Positions 10,986 to 24,182 of a stretch of DNA of 64,000 nt are shown here, in pieces (position 1 is the first letter of the stretch; every line of letters begins with the position of its first letter). This stretch comes from Loripinus fragilis. Its lineage: Eukaryota; Mollusca; Bivalvia; Lucinida; Lucinidae. A model generated the notes under the pieces. That model was not told where the DNA came from. It saw nothing but the letters and a program-made list of their open reading frames with translations, and did not search any database. The stretch is from the NCBI GenBank assembly GCA_964019695.1, contig OZ026530.1:45121716-45185715 (forward strand), in the 5' to 3' direction. The position numbers and the translations under genes are program-made.

Positions 10986-13359
10986 AAAACAATAGATTTT
11001 CCCAAAACACACAACGAATTAAAATTTAACTGATAGAGAACGAAAGCAGTGACAGACATGTTAAAATGTGTTAAATGATCCCAATGGCGAAACTGCGGCA
11101 TCCTTAATGATCTTTTATGGCACTCTTTTTATTACATCAGTGACACATTCTTAAGACTCATTTCTGAAAACATGATAATAAGGCCCGTGTCTGTGGGGCT
11201 TGTAGTCCATTTACTCAACAAAGGTTAATGGAAACAGATCTGTTAGAACAGTGTCAACCGCGAAAAGCAAACTTTTAACATAGAATTTTAGTTATTTTTG
11301 GGGACAAATTAACGTAAGTCAACTGATATAGCCTATTTAAGCTTCATTTTGGACTGTCAATAATTTCCGGTTCTGAGATATCACGGGTGCATGAGAGAGA
11401 GAGAGGGTAAAAACTAGCAGACAAGATGGTGGATTCACGCTGTTAATAATAATAGTGGATAAACAAAGTAAGTAAGGGTGCAAAGATCAGGAATTGATAC
11501 AATTAAGCCGAATGTGAGTGCGTTTCCTGGGCTTTCATTGGCTGATCGATTTTTTTATTGGCAGTTGGCGTTTGGTCAATTGTCAGAGGCTTCCTCAACA
11601 GTATACACTGGGTAACTTACAGTTTAGCGTACTTTAGCGCAAGCGATACAGAACTCCAGATAAGAGGGGGTCAAGGGTATTTCAGCATTGATGTTTTGGA
11701 ATTCAGCATTGAAAAGTAAAATTGAAGGGTAAAAATATCCTTTGCAGTTTGGTGTTTCAGTGCTGATATTCAATATATGTGACGAAATCTTTTATTCTTA
11801 GTAATATATATACACAAATTTTATCAATCTTGGAAATTTTCCTACAAAAAGCAACATGCATTTGATACAAGCCACGTTTCTTTAAAATATGTTAAGCAAA
11901 TATTGAGTCTTTTTACAAGGCTTTGCATTTACTGCAATTTGATATTTTAAATATGGAGTAAAACACTCATTATATTAAAACGTAGGGGGTGAAATACCAA
12001 TTGTCCAAATCGTTATCTAGACCACTGGCGATATTTATAAACGCGCTATTGGTTTGTGCCAGCAAATTTGTATTCAACAATGAATAGAATACACAGCTGA
12101 TCGATAGAGACAGAAAAAATGTCCAATCTGATATATACTAAAAACTAGTGTTATTTTTTGTTCCCGGTAGAGTTTAATGATTTAAACTACTGTTTCCTTG
12201 CTATTCATTCTACTTTTAGTTCATGTTGCTTAGCCACTGTTAGATTTGGGAAATTTCAAAGAATTTATACCCAAAGTAAGAAAAAAATCGGTTTCACGAT
12301 CACGTCTACCAAACACACTGATGTGCAACTGTTGGTTGAATATAAAATATAAATTTCGTAGGAAGAGACTCAAAACAGAAGACTGTCATGCGATATACTT
12401 ACATATGAGTTGAGTATGTATTCTTTGATAATGATAATAGCTGCAATACAGTCGCGGCCACAATGTTGACAACATGACGTACAAACATTGTCACAAATCA
12501 CGTATCCCCCCTGTAAATCTCTTCATATATTTAATCCAGTAAAGTTCCCCACTAGCAATGTGACATCTAATGGAATGTGATGGTATTTTTTGGAAGTCAC
12601 ACTCTATTGACTTTGATAAAAAACGATCGCTTAAAATGGATTTCCCCCCCTCAGAAGTCTGAGCTCTCAAACGCATTCAATGGTTTTTTTTTTAGTTTTC
12701 CTAATTCCGATAACAGACATTAAATTGTGAAAAATAGGCTTTTTTCAATTTGGAATGTTTTTATTGGCCTCTGAGAAAGGCAGAAAATCACATGTGTGTA
12801 ACCTTTTGACACTGCAGAAGTTCTATGTATCTGATTCAATTTATTATATGTCTGTGAACCAGAAATGTTACGATTAGCAATACCATTAAATATATGCCCC
12901 AATTTCAAAACTTGCAAGAGTTACCATTAGAAACATATTATTTTAGCTGGTGTATTGCGCCTGTTTTAACATGCAATAACTTTCGAAAGAGTGAACAGAT
13001 TCAAATACAATTTAGATCCATTGTTCAAAACTACAACCTAAAAATAGCCGCAGTTTCCACGATCTTCTTACAGCAATGTGGTTTTGAAGCCCATTAGTGC
13101 CAGAATTAAATAAACGTAAAATAAAAGATTATGAAGGTAGGTTACCCTTCCGCCTTATTGAAAGGTGAATGAGATCCTGTCACTCACAGGAAGGGACGTT
13201 TCAAGCAGTGTCTTGAAAAAAAAAGCATTTGCTTGAAATATGCCTTTTGTGCAGTCGAATTGGACTGATTAGTTGTTCACAGAAAGCAGGGCCAAAAATT
13301 ACAATGTCTCCATAAAGTTATGGTCGCCTTAAATTACAAACTGACTTAATGCCTCAGTT

Positions 13360-14526
13360 AAACCTGTTTCACATCAATCGTACAGCAGCTGTACACCTGT
13401 ATATGACGAAAAATTTCCGGGTTCCCTGCGGGTGCCCTGCGTTGTTGTGTGCAAGACTGCCTTGCGGACTTAGGGTCGCACAGTTGCGGCAACGAAAAAA
13501 ACTAAATTTTCAATATGTTCATTTTTCTTGCTTTTCTCTTACGATTCTATATGGACACACGACTGCTGCAAAAAATAAAAGGCTGCTGTAAGTCACGCAA
13601 GGCGTTCATATGGCTAACGCAAGTGCTCGCACTCGCACATTTCGCCTGCAAATGCCGCAAGACTGCCGCGCTTATACCGTGCAATGAACTTTTTTTTTAA
13701 ATTGCATGGCTGCGGGAAGAATGCCACAAACCCCTACGACAGCTCATTAAGTTCACACAACTGTATCGCCGCCGAACTTGCGACAGTCTTGCAACTTTGA
13801 AAGCACATCTGACGACAGCCCTGCGTGTGTACGCAAGATAACGGTGTGAACATCGTACAGCAGCCTTGGTTTAAACATATTCTATTTCAACTTGGTAAGA
13901 TGCAAATACAAGTATATACAAGTTACAGAATGTAAAAGGATAAGAACGAAAGCTTGAAGCTTATGTTATTCTTCTCCTAGCAATAATCAGATGTAAATAT
14001 AATGGCGTTGTTTGTGTTAGCTGTTGAAATATAATACTTAAACATAGTCGTACTTGTCACGTTAACATACCCATGCGCCAAATATGTGTATATTACGTCT
14101 TCATTAACGACATTGTTATTTTGCTGTTGTTCTCATTTAATTAACACATACATTTTGTGCACTATTCAGCACTTCGTTGTGGCGGTTCTTAAATTTAAGC
14201 AGGTCTAATTATTCTATTTGGGACATGTGAAAATGTAGAACAGAAAAAATACTTAATAACAAAAATCACTAAAAAAAGAGGGGAAATGCAAGCTCATAGT
14301 TTGTAAATGTTGATTTCAACGTTAGAAATGGTATAATGCCAAAAATGCACTATATGTTTCAATGAAAATTGAATACTAAAAAGAAAAAGAAAAAAAGAGA
14401 TGATGAATGAGCAGAGCAGCCTTGCGTTCAGTAAATTTAACATGAGGTATGCAATTTTGTCAGCAATCTGCTGCATGCTTTAAATCGCACGACCAAACGA
14501 TCGTACGATTGGTGTGAAACAGGTTT
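13360..14526. mobile_element. Element with 24-bp terminal inverted repeats (copy A)
   Basis: The left end AAACCTGTTTCACATCAATC and right end (complement) AAACCTGTTTCACACCAATC continue to GTAC, with one mismatch in 24. It is also present in copy B (about 59942-61117). Only its right end survives at 30311-30355. 13380-13860 is unusually rich in CpG ('cgcaagactgccgcg' words) against the AT-rich background and is bracketed by direct repeats of ATCGTACAGCAGC. No transposase is seen. Confidence 0.7.
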
Positions 14527-14804
14527 TGAATTTGCCTTTCTAGATTAGATATATCTTTAAATACCATTTTCTCCTAAACCACGGATCCAAAATCACAATA
14601 ATTTCACAAAAATGGCAAACATGTTGCCCTCTACTAGAACTGATCAGATGGTTCTCCTTTGCTGAACAGCATGGCTTACAGAGCTAACAATAGACATATT
14701 TTTAAATCCTATCTCCTTAGCTACAGGCCAATACACCGTCTATTTATGTGCTAAGACTCAGGTGAGCGACCCAGGGCCCTCTTGTTTATGAATTAAACTC
14801 TTAT

Positions 14805-16853
14805 CAGGGTTCCCACGAGCACTGGAAAACCTGGAAAATCACAAAAAAAGTTTCATGCATGGAAAAATCATGGAATTGGAAAAAGACTGAAAAATCATGG
14901 AAAAATCATGGAATTTTGTGAAATACTCAGGGGTGATAGAGTTCAGGATCAATCAGGATTTCCTGATAGAGCACCCATGTATTTTAGTCACGAGATCATA
15001 GTTATTATTACTTTAATTTGGTTTTAGAACCTTTTAGACAGATATTTACCATAAACTATGCATAAAGTGATTGTGTTCTATAGATATTTTGTTCTTTAAA
15101 GCATTTTATTGATGATTTAAGAACTTTTTGGCTCAGTTCAGGATTCAGTTGACAGATGTTCCTGATTGAGATTCGCGGACTGTTATCACCCCTGAATTAT
15201 ACTTTATGTGTTTGACTGCTTGTTTTCTGGCTACTGGTGATTTAAGTTTTTATTATTGTTTCAAAATGCATGTTTGGTCCACAACAGGGCCTGCACTTGT
15301 GCCTGATATTTTATAGTCAGATAACGTAGCCTTAAAAATGTATGCAATTTAGGCATGTCAGAAGTATTCTTTTATTTGTATATAAGGTCTAACCAAAAGA
15401 TATTCATACGTTTTAGAATGGGATGTAAAAGCCACATTGAATCTTTTGACCAGTCAGATTCTTAATTTGCAGGGTGAATAATATAAAACAGGCATTCAAG
15501 CGGGCCCTACAATTCATACTTTTTTGTTCTCCTACTTTTCCCTACATTTTCATGAAAATGCCTTACTGCTTTCCTCTTTAATTGCATGTCGGTGGGTCGG
15601 ACTTCAGACTCAATGACCGTTCCAACTTTAAGACATCTATTAATGAGATGGTAGGTGCCTGATGCTTTGGCTGTTGTCAGGCCCACCAGAGTTTACCTGT
15701 TGGATTTCTTTTGCTCCGGTATTCAGTTTTATGTACTGTTGAGTCCTTATAGATCTTCACTTTATCTCCTTTATATATCTTGATTTATATGTTCTAGGAG
15801 ATGATGCATGGATAAGTAAGGGGTCTTTCATGCAAACCAAAATCTATGTGTCTTGATCCACATCTGAAATAAGGGTGAGGTTGGCGCTGTGAAACTGGTT
15901 TAAGCCCTCCAGTAAAATATTTTTACTGACAGTTCCAAGGCGGTACGTCTTTTGTTGATCATTTGTGTTATTTGTGTCTTGTGATTGTAATGCTTTTGCG
16001 TCTGTTCATTGCTGCATTGTGGTCACCTGCTGGAAAACGGCTGACCTCTTGGCTCCTGTTTGTTATGTTTATTGTGGTTTTGTTACTTTCCCATGTGGTA
16101 TCCTGGGTCAGGTGTGGTGCTGGATTGTATCGATTCTGATCTTTGCCATCTTTCTTACTTTTACTATCCTAACTGTCTCACTTAAAATGTCATTTATGCA
16201 ATAAAATCATCAAAAAAATTTCTCAGTTTGCTTCGCTTGCTTGTTTTTGGGTAAATTACCACTCAATTTGTCACTTTGGAATTTTCAGCTGCAAAAGTCA
16301 TTCTGTTTTTTTTTATTATTTTATTGTCACCACTTTTATCCTGCTTATTTTGATATATTATCATTAATTTAATTACTCATTGTTATGAATTATTGGTTTG
16401 AAAAAGCCCTACTTTCCCTGCTTTTTACATTGGATAATCCCTACTTTTTCAAAAAAAATTCCTTACTTTTTCCCTACTTTTTCGTGTTAGGGCACTTGAA
16501 AGCCTGGATAAAAGTTAATCAAAATACATCATCATAAAACTTTTGGAGCCATTTCAATTCAATCATCCAGGTAGTATGGTGTTTCTTTTTTAAAAATTGG
16601 CCATTGTGTGACCTTCTCGGCTAGTTATTTGGAAAAAGATGTAGAATGATTAATTATTGAAAGAAATATTGAAAGAAATATTGAAAAGATATAAGAAAGA
16701 CATATTCTAATAACAGTTAGTCACAATTATGCTCAATGTGGTAAAGAAAACTGAGGCTGCTGCGAAGAGGGGAGGTTGGATGCCCTGCGTTAAATGACCA
16801 TGGAAATTACATTATTGATCATGGAACAATTTTGAATTTCTGTGGGAACCCTG
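14805..16853. mobile_element. 2049-bp DNA transposon, insertion specific to copy A
   Basis: It begins CAGGGTTCCCAC and ends GTGGGAACCCTG. It is flanked by TCTTAT (14799-14804 and 16854-16859), which occurs once at the empty sites in copies B (about 61390) and C (about 30620). The CAGGG start recalls hAT-group elements, but those usually make 8-bp duplications, so the superfamily is left open. Inside are the nested MITE at 14928-15194, a fragment at 15672-15745 shared with 41556-41629, and repeated 'ccctactttt' words. No transposase frame is recognised; a 79-residue frame at 15965-16204 starts without ATG and has no recognisable motif. Confidence 0.8.
14928..15194. mobile_element. Nested 267-bp MITE
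   Basis: The ends CAGGGGTGATAGAG and the complement of CAGGGGTGATAACAG form inverted repeats within the larger element. A clear target duplication was not found, so the call rests on the termini. Confidence 0.55.
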
Positions 16854-17783
16854 TCTTATGTATATTTAATTAGGCAGGCTTTTAAATGTCTCAGTTTTTA
16901 TTTTTGCATGTGAAAAAAGGTATCTGTTTCGGTGTTTTATAGTTACAACATTTTGATAAAATAATGATTGATTAAACAAGTTTTCAGATGGGTCCTACTT
17001 TTTTTTTGAAAATGCCCTACTTTTTCACTCTAAATTTAAATGTCATTTACGCGATAAAAATACAGGATTTTTTCTCCCTTGCTCAAATTTTAGAAATTAA
17101 CTATTGTTTTTTTCAGGGAGTAGACAGCTAATAAACTAAATCATTCGTTCCAATTATAAACCCAAAATCACTCTGTTTTGCTAGTATTATTATCACAATT
17201 ATTATCTTGCTTAAATATTGAGTATGAACTATTTTATTTCATGTTTTCCAACTTTGTGTATACGATTTTATACTTGGAAAAGCCCTACCATTGCTGCTTT
17301 TTTTTACAAAGATAATCCCTGATTTTTCAATACTTCTTGCAAAATTTTATCAGTGTTTTCTTTTTGTTGAAGGGCACTTGAAAGCCTTATTAATGACCTT
17401 TTTATGAATTCTGTACAAAAGAAGAAGCCCTTCTTTCACTACTTTTTTACATTCGAAATCACTAGTTTTATTTTGAAAACTTTGATCTCTACTCTTTCCC
17501 TACTTTTTGTAAGCCTGTGTATCTGCAGTTTAGTACTCAGGAAGGCACATTTCGCCATAACTTAAAGATTGTTGACTGGAACGTAATGAACCAACAGAAA
17601 CAAAAAAGTTTCATATATAAAATATTCCTTATGTTTCAATGGTAGTCTCAACTTGTCAATATTTAGAATTGAAACTATGAGATACACAGGTCAATAAATT
17701 TAATAAAAGTACCATAGTACCATACACTTGACATACAGGATTATGCTGATAAAATTTTGCATTTTGACACTTTGTTCAAAATA

Positions 17784-17916
17784 GGGGGGGGGGGGGGGGT
17801 CAGGTTATATTTCTTGCGATTCAAGGAGGGGAGGTCATTGTATTTAAATTTTGTTAGGAGGGAGGCATCCAAAATTTGGTTAATGGATGGGCATCATTGC
17901 CCCCCCCCCCCCCCCC
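17784..17916. repeat. Paired homopolymers: G16 (17784-17799) and C17 (17900-17916)
   Basis: The same position in copy B has G10, G18 and C28 runs, while copy C has only short interrupted runs (ggggggtcgg, gccgcccaagcccc). The runs have therefore expanded within this repeat. Confidence 0.85.
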
Positions 17917-19479
17917 GATACTTAAATAATGAGCGGCTCCTTATTTACGATATTATATTATATTAAAGTACTTAATTGCAGTTGCAGGTATACATGTATT
18001 CAAATAGCAAGAGTTGGTACACGTCATTTGCTTTCAGCCTTGACAAAGTTTGACTCGCTTGTAAGTAGGCTATTTTATATTGTTTACCTTTCTTTTGTTC
18101 AAGGTGATCGGAGATAGCAGTAACACTATGCTGTTCTTGATATGAATGGACGCTTGTCTTCGCACGTTGAAATAAATCTAGTATCGCAAAATGTAGGTCA
18201 CTGGCTGTATATGGTAAACCTCCCCCCACTGGCCCAGGGGGGATTTTGTAGATCATATTTTTCTTAAAGCCCAATGTCTTGCAAGGATTTGGCAACATGT
18301 TAGCCCTCAAACAATGGCAGCGTTAAGCTGTAACAGCCTGTTACATACGTTACCCAACAATTTTTTTGAAAATTTTTAAGACTTCAGAAAAGTGCAAAAG
18401 ATATTGTAAGATTTCCAATTTGTTATATCTTCTCAGTTAGCTATTACTGGGCCCTAGATATTGACTTTGAAAACAAATATAGTCAGCCCCCATGTAGTAT
18501 ATGTTACAGTTTTTATTTGAATAACCTTTTAAATGATAAATGAATCTAATATAATTTGTCTTAAATTTTATTGAAACCATTTTATGTTGATTAATTGGTA
18601 ATTTATTAACGATTTTTTTATTTACCTTTTCAAAACTGAAAGCATTACGTTTATATCTTTTATACTGTTTGAGTTATTAGATGTTTGACATGGTAGGCCC
18701 ATATCGCACAAACATGTCAAATGTAATTCTCTATGCCTTGCGCTGGCTATAGACCCCCCTCACCCCAGGGGGAATTTTGTACACTATGATTTCCAGATAC
18801 TACATTATATAAGCCAAAAAATGAAATATGTTAGCCCTCTGAGAGTGGCAGCATTAACGTGTATTATGTTACGTACGTTACCAACACAATAGCATTAAAT
18901 TTTCCTTATGATGTCTCCAACATGACATATTCACACTTTTTGAAGTCTGCCACAGGTTTAAGAACATCTTATAACACAGTTACATAATTTTAGCATTTAT
19001 TTTATAAATGTCTTGAGTTTTTGCCGTTGTAGATGTTACTTAGTGCTTCATATGTTATTTCTAAGTATCATTTCGGCAGTTTTTGACTTTACATGTATTA
19101 CATACATCAGTGAATAGAGCAAATCTATAAGGCTATTCAAATGAATTAAAGTTTCGTATTATGGTGTCTTACATTATTTTACAGCCCAGGTTACATATGT
19201 TACCCTCCGATTACCATTGAGCGTTCAAAATAAGGTCTCCAACATGACCTGCTTGTACTTATTTGCATGCTGGCACAGGTCTATGTACTTCTTTATTCTC
19301 TGGCTTATTAGCTGAAGAAGAAACTCAAAACATAAACAACCATTAACCCTCTTTTCTTTTATAGAGACATCAAATATAGTTAACTTAATACGCATGGAAA
19401 GTTTGTAACATGCAGTGCAATATCTGAGTTACAACTTAAAAGATAAACTAGAGCACACAGTCGATGGGGCGCCATGGCA

Positions 19480-20157
19480 AATCCCCACGCCAAAGTTTTT
19501 GACTCCCCCAGCACCCCGCAGTCCCACCCTAGGGCATGACCTTGGCAACAGAATGAAAATTCTGTTCAATATGTTATCTATCTTTTATTTGTGAGAACAC
19601 ACACAAAGTTTGGCATAACAATCTTTGAAATTGACATATAATGATATTTGACCGTTTGACCTCGCCCCAAGGTCACCAGTTTCACCCTAGGATGAAAATG
19701 ATACTTGCATTCTGTTCTGTTTGTCAGCCCCGTCGATTTGATATACCACATGACCATGTTTGAAAATAAAAAAAAATGATCGCCGTGGCACCCCCAGCGC
19801 CCCAAAGTCCCACCCCTGGGTCATGACCCAGGGAACAGAATGAAAATCCCGTCTGATATGTTTTGTATCTTTCATTTGTGAGAACACACACAAATTTTGG
19901 TATAAAAATCTTTGAAATTGACTTTGTAATTGAAATTAAATGATATTTGACCTTTTGATCCCTCCCCAGGGCCCCAGGGGGCGGGGCCAAAAAAGTTTGA
20001 CGTTGCATGCCCCATTCATGTCAGTAACTCACACACCAAATTTGGTTGAATTTCGTCTAATTGTTTAGGAGGAGATAGCATAACGGACTGATGGACAGAC
20101 AGACGGACAGAGGCGATTACAATATCCCCTTCGCTTTTTTAAAAAAGCGTGGGGATA
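19480..20157 (+). repeat. Nested repeat with two direct units and 'gacggacag' tail
   Basis: Unit 1 (about 19490-19680) and unit 2 (about 19780-19980) share 'ccccagc.cccc.agtccca', 'tgaccttgg.aacagaatga', 'tgtgagaacacacacaaa' and 'gatatttgacc'. The end reads 'accaaatttggttgaatttc ... gacagacagacggacag ... gcgattac'. Copy B holds the same insertion at 63930 onward, so it predates the duplication. The minus-strand frames here are repeat artefacts. Confidence 0.65.
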
Positions 20158-20645
20158 AAGTAGCCCCATCTGGTAGAGCTGTTTCTTGCGGAGCTAGAAC
20201 TCTCATCCAAGGGTTTAAAGAATTTTCCAATACAGCTTATTAATCCTCTATCAGATTCACCTTGCAAGGATTTTGCAATATGCCAGCACTCTGGTAATGG
20301 CATTATTACCTTGTAACTAACAGCCAATTGCATATATTACCCATCAACATCTTTGATAATTTTAGTAAATGACATGACATCTGAAAAGTGCAAACCATAA
20401 GATAAGATTTTCAAATTGGCTATATCATCCAAGTAAGCTATTTTTACCTCACAGGTATGGACCTTTGAAAACAAATATGCACCCCAAAGTGTTACCTGTG
20501 TTACATTTTTTCATTATTCCTATATTAAACTAATAAAGTTTGATATTTTTTTTAATGATTTGTGTACCTTTTGGAAACTGCAAATATTATGTTTCTATCT
20601 TTTATAAGGTTTGAGTTATTGAGTTTTGAACATTGTAACCCCATA

Positions 20646-21885
20646 TCACACAAAATGTGAAATATAATTCTGTGGCTCTTTTGTTAGGGTACAATAAAGG
20701 TTTCTTACACCCAGAGGTACTCGATTTTCTTCCCTTTTATTTTCCACACATTTTGTCCATATATGGAAAGCCTCACTTGTTTTCATGGGAAAGACCTGAT
20801 AGTTCAAGCTTTGTATGTACATCTTAATGACAGAAAGCAGGGTTGAAGTAAGCTCATGTTCATGCCATTTGTAATAGTCAGTACATGTGTATGGCTTTAG
20901 TACTTTTTTCAGAAACATGTCGTACTGCAGCTTATTCACATTTACAAAATAGCACATGTTAGGGCTTCATGTCACTGATGAGTGCCTAGAGCAATTCTAT
21001 TTTTGTTTTCCTACCCTGCTTAGCAGCAGCTTAGGATGCAGATGAACTAGTGAGGAGGGGTGATAGGAACAACCTTCCCGTGGTACTTACACATTGGCAC
21101 ATTGGTAAGGTCACAAATTGTTAAACAATGTATGACTGTAGATCTCTTCACCCATATTCTGGCCAATGTTTTTGACATTCAGAAGGAGCTCTTTTTGTTG
21201 CATACACCAGTGTTGAACAAAACACCCAGGTCATCCTCTGCCAGAATGTCTGTAAGACTTTATAGACCGCTGCTTATACATTGTATATATGTATCAGTGA
21301 CAAAAACCAACATGCATTGCATTTAGTGCCTGGTTGAATACTGTTTCCATCAGATCCTTGAAGGCGACAGGAAAGTTGTTATGCTCTGTAATATGGCATT
21401 ACCATCAAAGTTATGTGCAGCACTACATGGCCAATCTAATGTTGGTTAAATGTGTGATTACAAGACCTGCAGAAGTTTGGACTTGTCAGTTTTGGTGGAA
21501 ATTCTATCAGGAGTTCACAGTGACCATGCAACAGGTCCCAGAAGGATCGGCAGTGTCAACTCAAGGTCAACATTATGCCCAAAATAAAGAAGGCCATGCT
21601 GACCAAAGACGTCCCTTTGAGCTCTTATCTGCCTGATTACGTTTTGCAAATTGGACAATTCCTTCTTGACCTCAAAAGCCTCAAAACTTTATAAGCTTGT
21701 AGCATTTTATGGGGATGTGAAAGACAGATTTTCAACTAAAAGTGATTCAATAATGTCTACAACAGCCTTCCTGTCAATGCCATCAGCCTCAATACGATCC
21801 TTAGCTATGCCAGGCTTAGCAGGAACACCGAAAGACAAAAAGTACAGTTCATTGTCTTCAAAACTAGAACTAAAATAATTGGTGA
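20646..21885 (-). pseudogene. Decayed unidentified gene inside the modular element
   Basis: On the minus strand several short stretches read like eroded protein, in order. About 21885-21720: NELYFLSFGVPAKPGIAKD, then GIDRKAVVDIIESLLVEN. About 21600-21480: GLLYFGHNVDLELTLP, then PVAWSL, a stop, and TPDRISTKTDKSKLL. About 21420-21385: FDGNAILQS. About 21230-21140: GVLFNTGVCNKKSS, then in another frame NVKNIGQNMGEEIYS. Stops and frameshifts separate them. An ATG-started 103-codon frame at 20957-20646 follows on the same strand and may or may not belong. From memory the blocks recall uncharacterised, often transposon-borne invertebrate proteins with a 'SLxTPDG ... DGMA' pattern; this could not be searched, so no function is assigned. 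Confidence 0.4.
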
Positions 21886-23120
21886 AGCCAGAAACTGCCT
21901 CTAGTACTCGTTCTACTTTGCATCTGAGCAGATTGAATATTTCATTTCAGTGCATTGAAGGGTTGTTTCAATATATTGAGCTCTGATGTGATGAGTAATA
22001 CACCATTCCTGTGGGAGTATGAAGCATAGTTCTAGCTGCTGAAGTCTATAATACCTACTTTGACTTAGCACAGGGTTTATTGTTTGCCTGATAGTTATGT
22101 CAAAAGCATTTCTCAAGCAAAGAACCATTGATTGTCACACACTGAACCCATTTTGTTCAAGAAGTTTTTTTTCATCTGCAACGTGTATCAGACAAATTTA
22201 TGAGTGTTATTTGTAACACAGGTAAATATTGTGCGTAGTTGTTGTGATCGTGTGCAATTGACATTGGGAACAAGGCATACAGATAGGGCTAACATGTACT
22301 TCAAAGTTGTTTTCTTTGTAGCCCTAATCAGTGTCAACATCATCTGAATGCTTTCAGAACTTCCGATTTCAATGAATGGAATACATTGTTTATATGAGCA
22401 AACAGCGAAGGTTGTTAGACCACATTATAATAATAGTTTAAATCACCATAAATTAATAAGGAACTTCAATTTATTTCAGCCTAATAAATTTTCTAAATTC
22501 TCTGACAGACTTAATACATGTATTGTCATCAACTGCTATACAGATACTCAGAATAACTTATGTATCATTTGGTAACACACACAACAGTTAAGCTCAAAGT
22601 ATTTATTAATGAATACTTAAAATAGGTAAACCTTGTTAAAAGAAGTACATAAAATTGTGCCAGCATGCAAATAAGTATAAACAGGGCTTGTTAGAGACAT
22701 CAACTTGAATGTTTAATGCTAACATACGTAACATGGGCCTGAAAAATAGTGTAAGTGAGCATAGTAAAGAACTTTAAATCATTTAATAAGCAGCCTTATA
22801 GATTTACTATAGTCTGTGACAGATGTTTTACTTGTGTAGTCAATTAATACCATGCTGATACTCGGAATTATCGCAGGAAACACTAAATAACGTATACGAC
22901 GGTGATAACTCAAGACATTTTGAAATTAAAGCTAAAATATGTAAATATATTATAAGAAGTTCATAAACATGTGTCAGCATGCAAATATGTACGAACATGT
23001 CATGTTTGAGACATTATCGAGGACCTTTAATGCTATTTCAGGGGTAACGTATATAACATGATGTTACACGTTAACGCTGCCAGTGTCAGAAGGCTAACAT
23101 CTTTCATTTTGTGTCTTATA

Positions 23121-24182
23121 CAGTGAGCCACTTTAGTTACGCACCACTTATAAAATGTAAAATTATTCAACAAAGAAATAGGATATTTATAATCTGAGAC
23201 TTCCAGCGTAAAGCGCATCTATAGTTGCATTCGCCATCGAAATTTTATTGTGATCAGATCAAAAACAAATGAGAAAATGGATCTTGAAGGGCACTACCCT
23301 CAAAATACCATTTCACATTGCATTATTTCGAATGAAACTCAGATCACATTGCACTTTTTTCAGGGTCGAATTTCTGCCATGCCAGAGATAAGAACCGACT
23401 GATTCTTGGCAATATCTAAGACTGGAATGAGTTTGTTATCTTTATAAAAAAAATAACGTTTTACTAATTTGGTTCCCAGCTGGCCAAGTTTTGAAAAAAG
23501 TTGATATTAGTACTTTTTTTTAAAGTTAGATAAAATTTCGTATGATTCTTAGTAAACCTGCTATCAAAACAATTCTTAGATAATTTCATTTCAAACAACC
23601 ATGTATCCGCCATTTATTTTTGAAAAAAAAAATAATGGATTTATTTGCATCACGGTGTTGACGTTAGTGGTGACGTCACTACTACCAAGGTTATTAGACG
23701 TGTCAATGATAAGATGTTTTAGTGTTTTGATACTTCTATGTCACCAAGTAACTCATAATGAGACAATTTACGAAGGAAAATCTGTTTGATTATTGTAACT
23801 GACGTTAATATGACGTCAAAACCAGCATTTCTTCAAACAATAACAGTGTTACTGATTTCAACGACCGAAAAAAGGGGGTTTACTTAGATAAAATAATTGT
23901 TTTTGGTGTTTTTCTGTCACAACGATCACCATGGATAATGCCTAGCGCAAAACGCAAATAGAAAATATACGCGTTCAGATTGCACGTGCAGTCGTGCACT
24001 TTTGTCAAAACTGCCTTTGGCGTAGCAGAATGATTCACATGAGTGATTCTGATCTTTATTTTCGATGTCATCAAACAGATAAAATGTCAATAAGTAAATT
24101 ATCATAGAGAATGTTTGATTCCAGCATTTTTGTGAAAAAATGTGGGCCCTTAAAAATGGTGCGTAACTAAAGTGGTTTACTG
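23121..24182. mobile_element. 1062-bp TA-type element inserted in the right arm
   Basis: The termini CAGTGAGCCACTTTAGTTAC and (complement) CAGTAAACCACTTTAGTTAC continue to GCACCA, with two mismatches in the first 27 bp. They are flanked by TA on both sides (23119-23120, 24183-24184). The arm sequence 'actacattaTAtaag', intact at 18793-18809 and 63285-63300, is split exactly at its TA, which proves an insertion. No transposase frame; it is probably a non-autonomous Tc1/mariner-group copy. Confidence 0.8.

Larger units (their letters stand above)
8041..19510. repeat. Segmental duplication, copy A
   Basis: Collinear with 54481-64000 in the same orientation. The first ~1 kb is about 99% identical by eye (seven differences in 840 bp after 8161), then identity falls to the mid-90s or lower with many small indels. 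Differences of structure: a 142-bp tandem duplication at 10243, and a 2049-bp transposon at 14805-16853 that copy B lacks. Short frames (for example 8868-9134) are not conserved between copies because single-base indels break them, and several lack an ATG, so no gene is called inside apart from transposon relics. Confidence 0.9.

Noticed and set aside
14928..15194. 8-bp target duplication for the nested MITE
   Set aside because: Flanking octamers gaaatact and aattatac do not match; only the inverted termini are reported.
15965..16204. Transposase or membrane protein in the 2-kb transposon
   Set aside because: 79-codon frame without ATG start, hydrophobic by composition only, no catalytic motif.
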